From Desulfuromonadales bacterium (GTDB taxonomy: Bacteria > Desulfobacterota > JAENJC01): a DNA stretch of 50,293 bases. Below, in pieces: positions 1 through 8,092 of the stretch. Positions within the stretch are counted from its first letter, which is position 1. Each line of letters opens with the position of its first letter. Location of the stretch: contig CAKKSC010000041.1 of the NCBI GenBank assembly GCA_919902985.1, positions 1 to 50,293 on the forward strand, given 5' to 3'. The translations under genes and the position numbers were made by a program. The notes beneath the pieces are model-generated. The model saw nothing but the letters and a program-made list of their open reading frames with translations, was not told the origin of the DNA and did not search any database.

Positions 1-137
1 AGGGTAACTCTGCAGTGGTTTAAAGTGAAAGTGCTTGGAGTTTTGCAAGAGGCTCCCATATCTTTCAGTTCTTTTTCCAACTCTTTCCGGAGCTTTTCAG
101 GTTCAAGTCCTTTTGCTTCTGCCCAGAAGGAAAGCAC
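1..137 (-). CDS. Unidentified partial ORF at the window edge
   Basis: An open frame on the minus strand runs off the left edge. The first possible start is a GTG at 137, just after an in-frame stop at 144-146. The visible part is charged and probably helical (FWAEAKGLEPEKLRKELEKE). I do not recognise a family. It could be a genuine small gene or a remnant, since the adjoining 138-264 also shows a short open frame ending in a stop without a credible start. No ribosome binding site was identified. Confidence 0.2.
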   Translation of the reverse strand, partial: MLSFWAEAKGLEPEKLRKELEKELKDMGASCKTPSTFTLNHCRVT

Positions 138-264
138 ACTTCTTCACATCCCACCAGCCAGAGGTCTTCATACCATATTAGTTCTCTACGATCTGCTCTA
201 ACTGATCGTCTTCAGCTTTGTATAGGAGGGGTCCTACGACAAATCGTCAATGTGGAGCGGCTTG

Positions 265-561
265 TTAGGCCGTCTTTTCCCTGTTTTTCCAGTATCCGGG
301 TTCTCTATTAAGCTGCATTACAGCGATTATAAATATCTCGTTAGCCGTGATCTGATAAATAACCCCATAGGGAAAACGATTGGTCATGCATCTTCTGGTA
401 TTTTGTGAAAGCGGAGCCCATGCATGAGGAAATAAAAGGATATTCTGGATTGAGGAGACTTCTTCTACAAATTCATAACCGAGGCCATTTTGGCACTCGT
501 TATAGTAATCTATTGCATCGTTCAGTTCTTTTTCGGCTTCATCATGGAAAGAATATTTCAA
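265..561 (-). CDS. RelE/ParE-family toxin of a type II toxin-antitoxin pair
   Basis: This 98-residue protein has the size and pattern of RelE/ParE toxins: an N-terminal helical part (residues 5-30, with the family-like AEKELNDAIDYYNE), a central FPHAWAPL stretch, an arginine-containing RRCMTNRFPYGVIYQI core strand, and a final IFIIAVMQLNREPGYWK strand. Known members are mRNA interferases (RelE) or gyrase poisons (ParE). The sequence does not decide between them. Its start overlaps the end of the upstream antitoxin gene by 4 bases, the usual antitoxin-toxin coupling. The C-terminal tail is short but the fold looks complete. Confidence 0.85.
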   Translation of the reverse strand: MKYSFHDEAEKELNDAIDYYNECQNGLGYEFVEEVSSIQNILLFPHAWAPLSQNTRRCMTNRFPYGVIYQITANEIFIIAVMQLNREPGYWKNREKTA

Positions 562-785
562 GAACCTAACCTTTGACGAATTTTTTTGAATACTTCTTCA
601 CCTGGTATAGTCGTAGCCTTGCCGCTTCTTATTTCTTCAACCCTTCTTTCCGCCTCTGCTGCCCACAATTCATCAATTTCTTTTTGAGTCGGATGCAGGC
701 TTTGTAGGAGCTTGTCGACAAGCTGCGTCCTGATATCCAAAGGCAGCGAAACCGCTTCGGCAAATAGGTCATCAGTTTTTATCAT
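558..785 (-). CDS. Addiction-module antitoxin component
   Basis: This 75-residue protein matches the small helical addiction-module component family that pairs with RelE/ParE toxins. It has an N-terminal LFAEAVSLPLDIRTQLVDKLLQSL helix pair, a W-containing AAEAERRVEEIRSGKATTIPGEEVF segment, and a basic C-terminus. The open frame extends upstream to 971, but the ATG at 785 is preceded by an AGG-type ribosome binding site (gtgaggtta), and the first 62 codons of the longer frame look non-coding. It would neutralise the toxin encoded at 265-561 and probably represses the pair. Its promoter should lie within 786-900; no clear hexamers were identified. Confidence 0.8.
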   Translation of the reverse strand: MIKTDDLFAEAVSLPLDIRTQLVDKLLQSLHPTQKEIDELWAAEAERRVEEIRSGKATTIPGEEVFKKIRQRLGS

Positions 786-1145
786 ATTTAACCTCACTGA
801 AGATGGATTACAAATAATGATATACCATATTTTTCTGTTTTGCAAATATGACTTAAGCCAAAATACCCCAAGCCGGGAGGGCCTATCGCCGCCAAAGCCA
901 AACATTAAACAACTGTATCCTCTGGAATCTTCAGGATACTCTTCAATAACCTCTCCATGCAGTATTACCATTTTTATGCTCTCATAAAAAGTATTTTCTG
1001 TGGTTCGACAGGCTCACCACGGACGGAATAAAGTCTATGATTTTAACCAGACCACCGTTCGCACTGAGCTTGTCGAAGGGTAATTTGGGGCTTTTTACGG
1101 GTGCATCACACTTTGAAGTATAGATATATCGGCCCAGTCACTGAC
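786..1145. other. Gene-free interval with one dispersed palindrome
   Basis: No convincing gene lies here. Open frames on both strands lack ribosome binding sites and protein-like composition. The interval holds the presumed toxin-antitoxin promoter near its left end and an imperfect palindromic repeat at 1003-1080. Confidence 0.6.
1003..1080. repeat. Dispersed palindromic repeat (TTCGACAGGCTCA family)
   Basis: The left arm begins TTCGACAGGCTCACCACGG and the right arm reads CCGTTCGCACTGAGCTTGTC followed by GAAGGG, forming an imperfect inverted repeat of about 20 bp arms around a central AT-rich segment. The same arm sequences recur inside mfd at 13663-13720. This is a mobile or dispersed palindromic element rather than a gene-specific structure. 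Confidence 0.8.
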
Positions 1146-2153
1146 CTATACTCCCTCCAGCACTGGCCAGTCCGGTATCCCGTTCATATCAAGGCCGGAC
1201 CTCTTACCCTTCTCAAGGTAACTGTACCCGAGATGGGCGATCATGGCTGCGTTATCTGTGCATAGAGGTATTGACGGATACAAAACCTTTATGCCAAATT
1301 CCCCGCCGGCCTCTTTCATCTTCTGCCGGAGTCTTGAGTTTGCGGCCACTCCTCCGGCCATTACAATGGTATTTAACATATTTTCCCTGGCTGCCTTCAC
1401 AGTCTTGTCCACCAGCATGTCAACCACTGCTTCCAGATAGCCTGCAGCTATCTGATTAAGGTTTTTTTCTGCAAATCCCTTTCCTTCTTTATGTACAAGG
1501 TTTACAAGGAAGGTCTTGAGGCCGCTGAAGCTGAAGTCGTACGGTAGATCATGAATTTGAGCCCGCGGGAATTTTATGGCCTTTGGGTCTGCCTCTTTTG
1601 CCAGCCTGTCTATAATTGCCCCTGCTGGATAACCTAGCCCCAAGAGTTTTCCCGCCTTGTCCAGGGCCTCTCCTGCGGCATCGTCCCTTGTAGAGCCAAG
1701 GTGCCGGTAACTTCCAATGCCATTGACTATATAAAGAGAGGTGTGGCCGCCGGAGACTATCAGGCCAAGGTATGGAAAGGTCACCTCTTCTTCGAGGAGA
1801 ACAGCGGTTATGTGTCCTTCGATATGGTTTACGCCAACCATAGGGATTTTTTTTACATATGCCAGGGCCTTGGCGAATGATACTCCGACGAGGAGGGCGC
1901 CTATCAGTCCGGGCCCTTGGGTGACTGCCACCCCTTCAATGCCGCTTATAGAGACTCCTGCCACTTGCAGGGCCTCATGGACAACGGGAAGGACCATCTC
2001 CAGATGCCTTCTTGCTGCAAGTTCAGGGACAATCCCCCCGTATTTGTTATGGATGTCGATCTGGGATGAGACTATATCTGAAAGGACCTTTTTACCGTCA
2101 AATACAGCGGCGGCAGTTTCGTCACAAGATGTCTCTATGCCGAGAACTATCAT
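1146..2153 (-). CDS. tsaD: tRNA N6-threonylcarbamoyladenosine transferase TsaD
   Basis: TsaD (Kae1/Gcp) transfers the threonylcarbamoyl group from TC-AMP to A37 of ANN-decoding tRNAs, with TsaB and TsaE in bacteria. The 335-residue length is typical. The N-terminus has the ASKHA signature VLGIETSCDETA. The metal-binding pair is H110/H114 in NHIEGH. The glycine-rich nucleotide loop VSGGHTSLY and the C-terminal VMAGGVAANSRLR and CTDNAAMIA motifs are all present. The start is an ATG with AGG a few bases upstream. It begins 4 bases after the tldD stop, so the two genes are probably co-transcribed. TsaB and TsaE are not in this window. Confidence 0.97.
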   Translation of the reverse strand: MIVLGIETSCDETAAAVFDGKKVLSDIVSSQIDIHNKYGGIVPELAARRHLEMVLPVVHEALQVAGVSISGIEGVAVTQGPGLIGALLVGVSFAKALAYVKKIPMVGVNHIEGHITAVLLEEEVTFPYLGLIVSGGHTSLYIVNGIGSYRHLGSTRDDAAGEALDKAGKLLGLGYPAGAIIDRLAKEADPKAIKFPRAQIHDLPYDFSFSGLKTFLVNLVHKEGKGFAEKNLNQIAAGYLEAVVDMLVDKTVKAARENMLNTIVMAGGVAANSRLRQKMKEAGGEFGIKVLYPSIPLCTDNAAMIAHLGYSYLEKGKRSGLDMNGIPDWPVLEGV

Positions 2154-2157
2154 CTGC

Positions 2158-3540
2158 CTAAATATGTCCCCCGACTATTATCTCCGGTATCCTCAAGGTC
2201 GGCTGGGCATCTGAGACCGGAGCGCCCTGACCGTCCTTGCCGCACGTGCCTATGGAAAAGCCCTGATCATTGCCAACCATGTCTATCATCCTGAGGACGT
2301 CGGGGCCGTTTCCTGTAAGGGTCGCGCCCCGTACAGGCTCCCCAATGCTCCCCTTTTCTATGAGATAACCCTCTGTCACCTCAAAGACGAAATCGCCGTT
2401 TACCGTGTTTACCTGTCCTCCACCCATCTTCTTGACAAACAACCCTTTTTCTACCGATTTAACAATCTCTTCAGGGCTTCCAAGGCCTGGCGCTATCAGG
2501 GTATTGGTCATCCTTGGTATCGGCTGATGCTGAAATGACTGCCTTCTCCCGTTGCCTGTAGAGGTCACGCCGTCCTTCATTGCGGTCAGCCTGTCGTACA
2601 TATAACCCTTGAGGACACCGCTATCTATCAGCACCCTTTTTCTGGATTCGGTCCCTTCATCATCGAAGGCAAAGGAGCCGCGTCTTCCAGGGAGGGTAGA
2701 ATCGTCAACAACAGTTATCAGTTTCGATGCTATCTGCTCCCCGATCTTACCTGTATATACCGAAAGCCCCTGCTGGGCCAGGTCTGCCTCAAGGCCATGC
2801 CCTACAGCCTCATGGACCATCGTCCCGCCGGCATCCGATGAGAGCACCACCGGCATCTTTCCTGCGGGCGCCTTTCTTGCGGAGAGCATCATGATACCTC
2901 TCCTGCATGCGGCAGATGCCACCTCCTCAGGAGAAACTACATCAAATATCTCGAAGCCTGCATGGCCGCCTACGGGCTCGTATCCGGTCTGGACAACATC
3001 TCCATCCGCAGCCACCACCTGGACCAGAAACACAGTCCCGACCCTACGGTCTTCGCATAAGAGTCCTTCGGAGTTGGCAATGGTCACCTCCTGAAGAGAG
3101 TCTCTGTATATAACGGCTGCCTGCCTTATCCTATTGTCATACCCTCGCGCCGTCCTGTTGGCCCTTTCCACGAGTCCTGCTTTTTCTGTTACAGGTATAT
3201 CCCACGGCGCTTTTTTAATATCAAACCTTATAGACGCCTCTTTTTTTCTAAGGTCCATCACTGTAGCGTGGATGTCGCCTCTTGCCGCCTTGGCAGCAAA
3301 TTCGGCCAGCGAAAGGAGGGACCCTTCAGAGAGGTCGTTGGAAAAGGCATAAGCAGACCTCTTGTTGAATATCACCCGTATGCCGGCGCCGCTGTCTATC
3401 CCCGATATCACCTTTTCAATCCTGTTGTCCTCGCAAGTTATAGAGGTGGTTATAGACCTCTCCACGAAGATATCAGCGAACTCTCCACCCTCTTTAAGGG
3501 CAGCCTTCAGAATCTTTTTAAAGTCTATATTTACAGACAT
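2158..3540 (-). CDS. tldD: TldD-type metalloprotease
   Basis: TldD and TldE form a heterodimeric zinc protease known from microcin B17 maturation and CcdA degradation. TldD carries the active site. The 460-residue length is usual. The metal motif HEAVGH is at 243-248, followed by GLEADLAQQGLSVYTGKIGEQI and the conserved DDEGTESRKRVLIDSGVLKG segment. A cysteine sits in GTCGKDGQ near the C-terminus. The start is an ATG preceded closely by a purine-rich GAGGGGAC. It lies immediately upstream of tsaD and diverges from yraN. No TldE partner is seen locally, so if the heterodimer applies its partner is elsewhere in the genome. Confidence 0.93.
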   Translation of the reverse strand: MSVNIDFKKILKAALKEGGEFADIFVERSITTSITCEDNRIEKVISGIDSGAGIRVIFNKRSAYAFSNDLSEGSLLSLAEFAAKAARGDIHATVMDLRKKEASIRFDIKKAPWDIPVTEKAGLVERANRTARGYDNRIRQAAVIYRDSLQEVTIANSEGLLCEDRRVGTVFLVQVVAADGDVVQTGYEPVGGHAGFEIFDVVSPEEVASAACRRGIMMLSARKAPAGKMPVVLSSDAGGTMVHEAVGHGLEADLAQQGLSVYTGKIGEQIASKLITVVDDSTLPGRRGSFAFDDEGTESRKRVLIDSGVLKGYMYDRLTAMKDGVTSTGNGRRQSFQHQPIPRMTNTLIAPGLGSPEEIVKSVEKGLFVKKMGGGQVNTVNGDFVFEVTEGYLIEKGSIGEPVRGATLTGNGPDVLRMIDMVGNDQGFSIGTCGKDGQGAPVSDAQPTLRIPEIIVGGHI

Positions 3541-3674
3541 GTCCCCTCTGCTTGCCTATTAAGCGTCTTGATATAATGGGTTTGAGCAAACTTTTTTCTC
3601 ACAAAGGATAGCATGATGCAGACAAAATGGAAAGGGGTATTGATTTTTCCATCTAAATCGTCTCTAATGCCGAT

Positions 3675-4040
3675 ATGACAATGGAGCGGATATCCAAAGG
3701 TAAACAGGGGGAAGATGCGGCTGCCTCCTTTCTTGCCAAAGAGGGTTACAAGATAGTTGAACGCAATTTTCGATGCCCTCTTGGCGAGATAGACATTGTA
3801 GCCGTAGACAAAGGTATCCTGGTATTTGTGGAGGTCAAGACCCGAAGCTCCAATAAATTCGGGCTTCCCGAAGAGGCCGTGAATCGGAGGAAACAACACC
3901 AGATAATAAAAGCCGCCCAGTTCTATATCTCAAGGAAAAAGCTGTTTAACTCCCCTGCAAGGTTTGATGTAGTGGCTGTGATTCTGTCAGGTGAACAAAT
4001 TGATGTGAGGGTGATCAGGAATGCGTTTGAGATTGGTTAA
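3675..4040 (+). CDS. UPF0102/YraN family predicted nuclease-fold protein
   Basis: This 121-residue protein carries the YraN pattern: GKQGEDAAASFLAKEGYKIVERNFRC, then GEIDIVAVDKGILVFVEVKTR. The E-(x)-D and V-E-V-K residues correspond to the PD-(D/E)XK nuclease-like core of the family. The cellular role of YraN is not firmly established. Starts at 3675 and 3681 are both possible (M-T-M-E); neither has a strong ribosome binding site. It is divergent from tldD. Confidence 0.9.
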   Translation: MTMERISKGKQGEDAAASFLAKEGYKIVERNFRCPLGEIDIVAVDKGILVFVEVKTRSSNKFGLPEEAVNRRKQHQIIKAAQFYISRKKLFNSPARFDVVAVILSGEQIDVRVIRNAFEIG

Positions 4041-4108
4041 AGACCATGAGAAAAATATATTTAAATTTTCCTTGATTTAAAGAAGATTTTTGATTGATTG
4101 TCTTTGCA

Positions 4109-4360
4109 ATGAAGAAAGATTTACCAAAACAGATGAGGCTGGGGACATCGGTTACTGAAGCCATCCAGGTTTCTCTATCACTCTCCGACACAAAGGCCAG
4201 AAAGAGCGGAATACGGGGCCTTCTGGAATGATGCAAGGCCTTTGGGTTAAAAGAAGGGTTGATTATAAGAGGCGCTACAGCCGAAGAATTAGAGTACGAT
4301 GGAGTTGCCATTAACGCTGTACAGGTGTTTGCTGAAATAGCAAGGCGGGATGGGGCATAA
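4109..4360 (+). pseudogene. C-terminal relic of an ATPase (DUF4143-type), interrupted by a stop
   Basis: One reading frame encodes VTEAIQVSLSLSDTKARKSG then IRGLLE, a TGA at 4229, and continues as CKAFGLKEGLII before ending at 4360. The pattern resembles the C-terminal end of AAA+ ATPases with a DUF4143 domain, where a helix reading RGLLEACKAFGLKEG precedes a short acidic strand and a final DGI segment. The in-frame TGA falls where an alanine codon is expected, and the N-terminal ATPase domain is absent. It is therefore a decayed fragment at the edge of the defence island. Confidence 0.55.
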
Positions 4361-4499
4361 CACTTCCAAAACCTTGTCCAAGGCTGCCAGCATTTCGGAT
4401 TGTTTTGTTGGATGAAAATGTGTTATCTTCAAGCATCATGAAACAAGCAGGACGTGCGGTAGATGATTTTTCAAGCCCCAATTTTCTATAGGAGATGAT

Positions 4500-6269
4500 A
4501 TGGCAAAATCTCAACTGACTTTTCCAGACTACCTAAGCCAGGACACTGAATTTAAAAAATATGGAAGAAATGACGTAGCTATCTTCGCACTATCAATGTA
4601 TTTAGGTATTGATGAAGTAGATGAATTTGTTTCAAGCTCCTTGACCGAACATCCTAGTGATAAAGATATAGATATATTTTATATTGACCTGAGTAAGGGG
4701 CGTGCCGCTATCGTGCAGATGTATATATCAAATAAATTCGGAAATTCCGCTGCCCCATCCAAAAAGGCAAGCGATTTAAATACCGCATGCGCTTGGACTT
4801 TCTCAGCAGACGAAACGACTATTCCAAATAAAATTCGTCCTAAGGCAATAGAGCTGAGAAATGCAATTATTAACGATGAAATTGAAAGAATTGATTTTCT
4901 ATATGTACACAATTGCAAAGAATCAGTAAATGTTGAAAACGAACTCAAAACAGTCACTGATGGCGCAAGAGACAAAATCATTGCACTCACAGGAAGAAAA
5001 CCACATAAGATACAGCTCGTTTACAAGGAGATTGGAATCAAGGCAATTGAAGATTTATATAGAGCTACAGATAAAGAAATCTTAGTAGAAGATGTATTGT
5101 CTTTGCCTAAAGGTGATTTTATCAAGGAAAAAGGTGACGATTGGCAAGCAATCCAATTAACAATAGAGGGTAACTGGATAAGAGAGCTTTATTTGAATAA
5201 TGGAGATAATTTATTTAGCGCGAACTATAGAGATTACTTAGGTTCTTTTAAAAGAAAAGGCAATATAAATTATGAAATAGCGAAAACAGCCGAGAAAGAA
5301 CCTCAAAGTTTTTGGGTATATAATAATGGAATAACCGCATTAACCAATAAGATAATAACAAATAAAAAGATTCAATTTCATGGCTTGTCCATCATTAATG
5401 GAGCACAAACAACCGGTGCACTTGCCGAAGCGTCAGAAGAAAAAGCAAAATCAATAAAGGTTTCATTAAGAGTTGTAGAATGTAAGAATAAGGAAAAAGT
5501 CAATAAAATAATAAAATACAATAACACGCAAAACGAAATAAAAGCATTCGATAAACGTTCTGGCGACAAAACGCAAAAAAGGCTTGCTAAAGATTTTTTT
5601 GAGAAGTACTCCATTAATTACGTCCATAGAAGAAAACAAACAAGGGCACCTAAAAACGCCATTACAGCCCACTCCGTTGCCCCTATTTTATGTTCATTTC
5701 ACGGAGAGCCTAACATAGCACATAGACATGCAACAGAAATCTTTTTACAAGACGATATTTACAAGAAAGTTTTCAACGACATCATTAAAGTAGAACATAT
5801 ATTTTTATTAAAGAAATTGAGTACAGCCATCGATGAATACAAGAAATATTTAAATGATAGAGTAAAAGAAGGTGAGGCAACGGAAGATGACAAAGATCAA
5901 CAAGAACTTCTAAAATACTCAGCTTCTAAAACCTTTATATTTTATATAATTGGTCGGCTTGCAGAAGTTATATTGAATAGAAGAGTTACAAATCTTTATA
6001 ACTGGATGGCAAAGACTGACCTAATTTCACAAGATAATACTTCGATCGCAAAAGGATGGCGCGAAGTAATACAAACAATATTACCCCATATAGTGTTTGT
6101 CCTTAAGCAAAAAAAGGATAAGGATAATATTACTAACCCATTTTACGAAGTACCAAGAAGTTTTGAACACTCAAAAAAAGTTGGCGATGAATTAAAAGCC
6201 TTATTATCGTCCCTGTTGCCAACAATAGGAAAGCAATTTGATAATATAAGGAAACGAACAATAATTTAA
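4500..6269 (+). CDS. AIPR-domain protein (abortive infection phage resistance family)
   Basis: This 589-residue protein has the AIPR core: FWVYNNGITALTNKI (about 271-285), SIINGAQTTGALAEA (297-311), and downstream VVECKNKEKVNKIIKYNNTQ then IKAFDKRSGD. An N-terminal region (55-80, DIDIFYIDLSKGRAAIVQMY) resembles the nuclease-like D...Q pattern seen N-terminal to other AIPR domains, but the usual lysine after the glutamine appears to be methionine. Known family members are implicated in abortive infection; the biochemical activity is unclear. The ATG has a good AGGAG ribosome binding site. It lies 25 bp upstream of a methyltransferase and endonuclease pair in the same direction, suggesting one defence operon. 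The gene is distinctly more AT-rich than the housekeeping genes, consistent with horizontal transfer. Confidence 0.85.
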   Translation: MAKSQLTFPDYLSQDTEFKKYGRNDVAIFALSMYLGIDEVDEFVSSSLTEHPSDKDIDIFYIDLSKGRAAIVQMYISNKFGNSAAPSKKASDLNTACAWTFSADETTIPNKIRPKAIELRNAIINDEIERIDFLYVHNCKESVNVENELKTVTDGARDKIIALTGRKPHKIQLVYKEIGIKAIEDLYRATDKEILVEDVLSLPKGDFIKEKGDDWQAIQLTIEGNWIRELYLNNGDNLFSANYRDYLGSFKRKGNINYEIAKTAEKEPQSFWVYNNGITALTNKIITNKKIQFHGLSIINGAQTTGALAEASEEKAKSIKVSLRVVECKNKEKVNKIIKYNNTQNEIKAFDKRSGDKTQKRLAKDFFEKYSINYVHRRKQTRAPKNAITAHSVAPILCSFHGEPNIAHRHATEIFLQDDIYKKVFNDIIKVEHIFLLKKLSTAIDEYKKYLNDRVKEGEATEDDKDQQELLKYSASKTFIFYIIGRLAEVILNRRVTNLYNWMAKTDLISQDNTSIAKGWREVIQTILPHIVFVLKQKKDKDNITNPFYEVPRSFEHSKKVGDELKALLSSLLPTIGKQFDNIRKRTII

Positions 6270-6294
6270 TGTCGATTTATAAGGGGAAGGCAAT

Positions 6295-7236
6295 ATGGAA
6301 GTGTTTCAGGCATACGGTAGAACAGATGTAGCTTATAAAATGGATATACAACCGATAAAGGAAATCACAGCAAAAATCTTGTTGGGGGACTGCAAGAAAG
6401 TCTTGAAAACATTGGAGGACAACTCCGTTGATCTTATCGTAACATCCCCACCCTATGCCGACAGCAGGTCAGGCACTTACGGCGGAATAAAGCCGGATAA
6501 GTATGTCGAATGGTTCTTGCCCATAACTGCTGAACTTTTGCGCGTCTTAAAACCTTCTGGGACTTTTATACTTAACATCAAAGAAAAAGTCGTTGACGGC
6601 GAAAGACACACCTACGTAATAGAACTCATTCTGGAAATGAGGAAACAAGGGTGGTTGTGGACAGAGGAGTTTATCTGGCACAAGAAAAATTGCTATCCCG
6701 GCAAATGGCCTAATCGGTTCAGAGATTCTTGGGAAAGGCTTCTACAATTCAACAAAAGCAAGCAATTCAATATGTATCAAGAAGAGGTAATGGTTCCAGT
6801 AGGTGATTGGGCCAAAACAAGGCTTAAAAACCTAAGCGAAACCGATTTGAGACGAGATAATTCAAAGGTTGGAAGCGGTTTCGGGAAAAAGATAGCGAAC
6901 TGGATTGGCAGGGACAAGGCGTATCCGACCAACGTTCTTCGCTTGGCAACAGAGTGTGCAAATAAGAATCATAGTGCAGTGTTTCCTGAAGCCCTTCCTG
7001 AGTGGTTTGTGAAACTATTTACAAAAGAAGGTGATTGGATTTTAGATCCATTTATGGGGTCAGGGACAAGTATTAAAGTGGCTCAAAGAATGATGAGAAA
7101 CTCAATTGGCATCGAAATATTGAAAGAATATTATGATATGGCAAAGGCTGACGTTAACGAAAAAGAATATCTACTTTTAGAGGAGCAAGCCGAATATGAA
7201 CCCAATCGGAATAAACGAAGTCGTAAAGTATGTTGA
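6295..7236 (+). CDS. Beta-class amino-DNA methyltransferase (modification subunit)
   Basis: This 313-residue DNA methyltransferase has catalytic motif IV TSPPYAD (SPPY at 51-54) before the AdoMet motif I DPFMGSGT (251-258), the beta-class order. SPPY rather than DPPY favours N4-cytosine methylation but does not exclude N6-adenine. A central variable region (about 130-215) is the likely target-recognition part. The first ATG follows a GGGGAAGG ribosome binding site; an alternative start is at 6343. The 3' end overlaps the endonuclease gene by 41 bp, so expression is coupled. The protein should protect host DNA at the sites cut by the neighbouring enzyme. Confidence 0.93.
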   Translation: MEVFQAYGRTDVAYKMDIQPIKEITAKILLGDCKKVLKTLEDNSVDLIVTSPPYADSRSGTYGGIKPDKYVEWFLPITAELLRVLKPSGTFILNIKEKVVDGERHTYVIELILEMRKQGWLWTEEFIWHKKNCYPGKWPNRFRDSWERLLQFNKSKQFNMYQEEVMVPVGDWAKTRLKNLSETDLRRDNSKVGSGFGKKIANWIGRDKAYPTNVLRLATECANKNHSAVFPEALPEWFVKLFTKEGDWILDPFMGSGTSIKVAQRMMRNSIGIEILKEYYDMAKADVNEKEYLLLEEQAEYEPNRNKRSRKVC

Positions 7237-7924
7237 AGAAAATATCGGCAGTTTCCATACAAAAAGGCTGCAAAACCTTGAGCTGCTTCAGTTAAACAAG
7301 ATACTAAAAAGAAAAAATCCTTACCTATTCAAGGCCAAGAACATCTTGACTGCGCAGGATTTGGTCAAGGTACTTTTGGATGCCCATCTATCATCTCAGG
7401 AAGAAACCATCTTTGGAGAATTCCTTGAGGGACTTGCGAGGTTCATATGCGGAACAGTTTATAGCGGTAAAAAATCCTCTGCAGAGGGAATTGATTTAGA
7501 GTTCAGCAATGAGGGCATTCATTACCTTGTTTCCATAAAATCAGGACCAAACTGGGGAAACAGTGGTCAAATCAATGATATGAAAAAAGCCTTTAACAAG
7601 GCAATAAAAATTCTGAAAACCAATAATCCAAGAATTCATATAATTGCTGTCAATGGTTGTTGTTACGGAAAAACAAAAAAGATAGAAAAAGACGGTTATC
7701 AAAAACTGTGCGGACAGAGATTCTGGGAGTTTGTTTCAGGCAGTGAAAATCTATACACTGACATTGTAGAACCCTTGGGACATAAGGCGAAAGAAAAAAA
7801 TGATAAATTCTTCGAGTCATACGCTCAGATAATCAACAAGTTTACTCACCAGTTCATGAACGATTTCTGCGTTGATGGAAAGATCAACTGGGAAAAATTG
7901 GTCAAATTCAATTCCGGCAAGTAA
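7196..7924 (+). CDS. PmeII-family type II restriction endonuclease
   Basis: This 242-residue protein matches the PmeII-family endonuclease pattern as I recall it: an N-terminal VVKYVEENIGSFHTKRLQ, then RKNPYLFKAKN, AQDLVKVLLDAHLSSQEET, and the core GIDLEFSNEGIHYLVSIKSG (about 99-118), followed by PNWGNSGQI, VNGCCYG and CGQRFWEFVSG. D in GIDLEF and K in SIK are the likely metal-site residues of a PD-(D/E)XK fold. The recognition site cannot be read from sequence. The start overlaps the methyltransferase. Both genes and the AIPR gene share AT-rich composition. The protein looks full length. Confidence 0.88.
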   Translation: MNPIGINEVVKYVEENIGSFHTKRLQNLELLQLNKILKRKNPYLFKAKNILTAQDLVKVLLDAHLSSQEETIFGEFLEGLARFICGTVYSGKKSSAEGIDLEFSNEGIHYLVSIKSGPNWGNSGQINDMKKAFNKAIKILKTNNPRIHIIAVNGCCYGKTKKIEKDGYQKLCGQRFWEFVSGSENLYTDIVEPLGHKAKEKNDKFFESYAQIINKFTHQFMNDFCVDGKINWEKLVKFNSGK

Positions 7925-7998
7925 TCAAAATACAAAAACTATGGTTCTTTCGTAATCAAGTTGAAATCTTAGGGTCAAGTAGTCCGCGGGGGAATATG

Positions 7999-8020
7999 GG
8001 TGTCGCGTCTACTCTTTTTA
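7999..8020. repeat. 22-bp direct repeat, copy 1 (left of fic)
   Basis: The core TGTCGCGTCTAC followed by CTTTTTA after one variable base recurs at 9202-9223 with one mismatch over 22 bp. Both copies follow a GGGAAT stretch. The pair brackets the Fic gene. Confidence 0.8.
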
Positions 8021-8035
8021 AGAATCGGCCATATT

Positions 8036-8092
8036 AGCCTGACGCCGGAGGAGAGTGGGGTTGCGGCGGGGAGGAGTCTAAACTATGTTTAA
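8036..8092 (+). pseudogene. Relic of a restriction-modification enzyme C-terminus
   Basis: A short frame reads SLTPEESGVAAG and matches, with degeneration, the C-terminal YGLTPEEIGVVEG end seen in many large methyltransferase/restriction enzymes (Eco57I-type). The 37-bp segment at 8038-8074 is nearly identical to 43775-43811, where the more complete version is found. No upstream coding region of such an enzyme remains. The relic supplies the GGAGGAG ribosome binding site for the Fic gene that starts at 8085. Confidence 0.5.

Noticed and set aside
712-987. Plus-strand open frame across the antitoxin gene
   Set aside because: It overlaps the antitoxin start region and the palindrome side, lacks a ribosome binding site, and its composition is not protein-like.
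4399-4491. Short frame reading IVLLDENVLSSSIMKQAGRA just before the AIPR gene
   Set aside because: The LLDEN start recalls DUF5615/PIN-like toxins, but there are only about 30 codons, no start codon of its own, and no further motif. Possibly another relic, not supportable.
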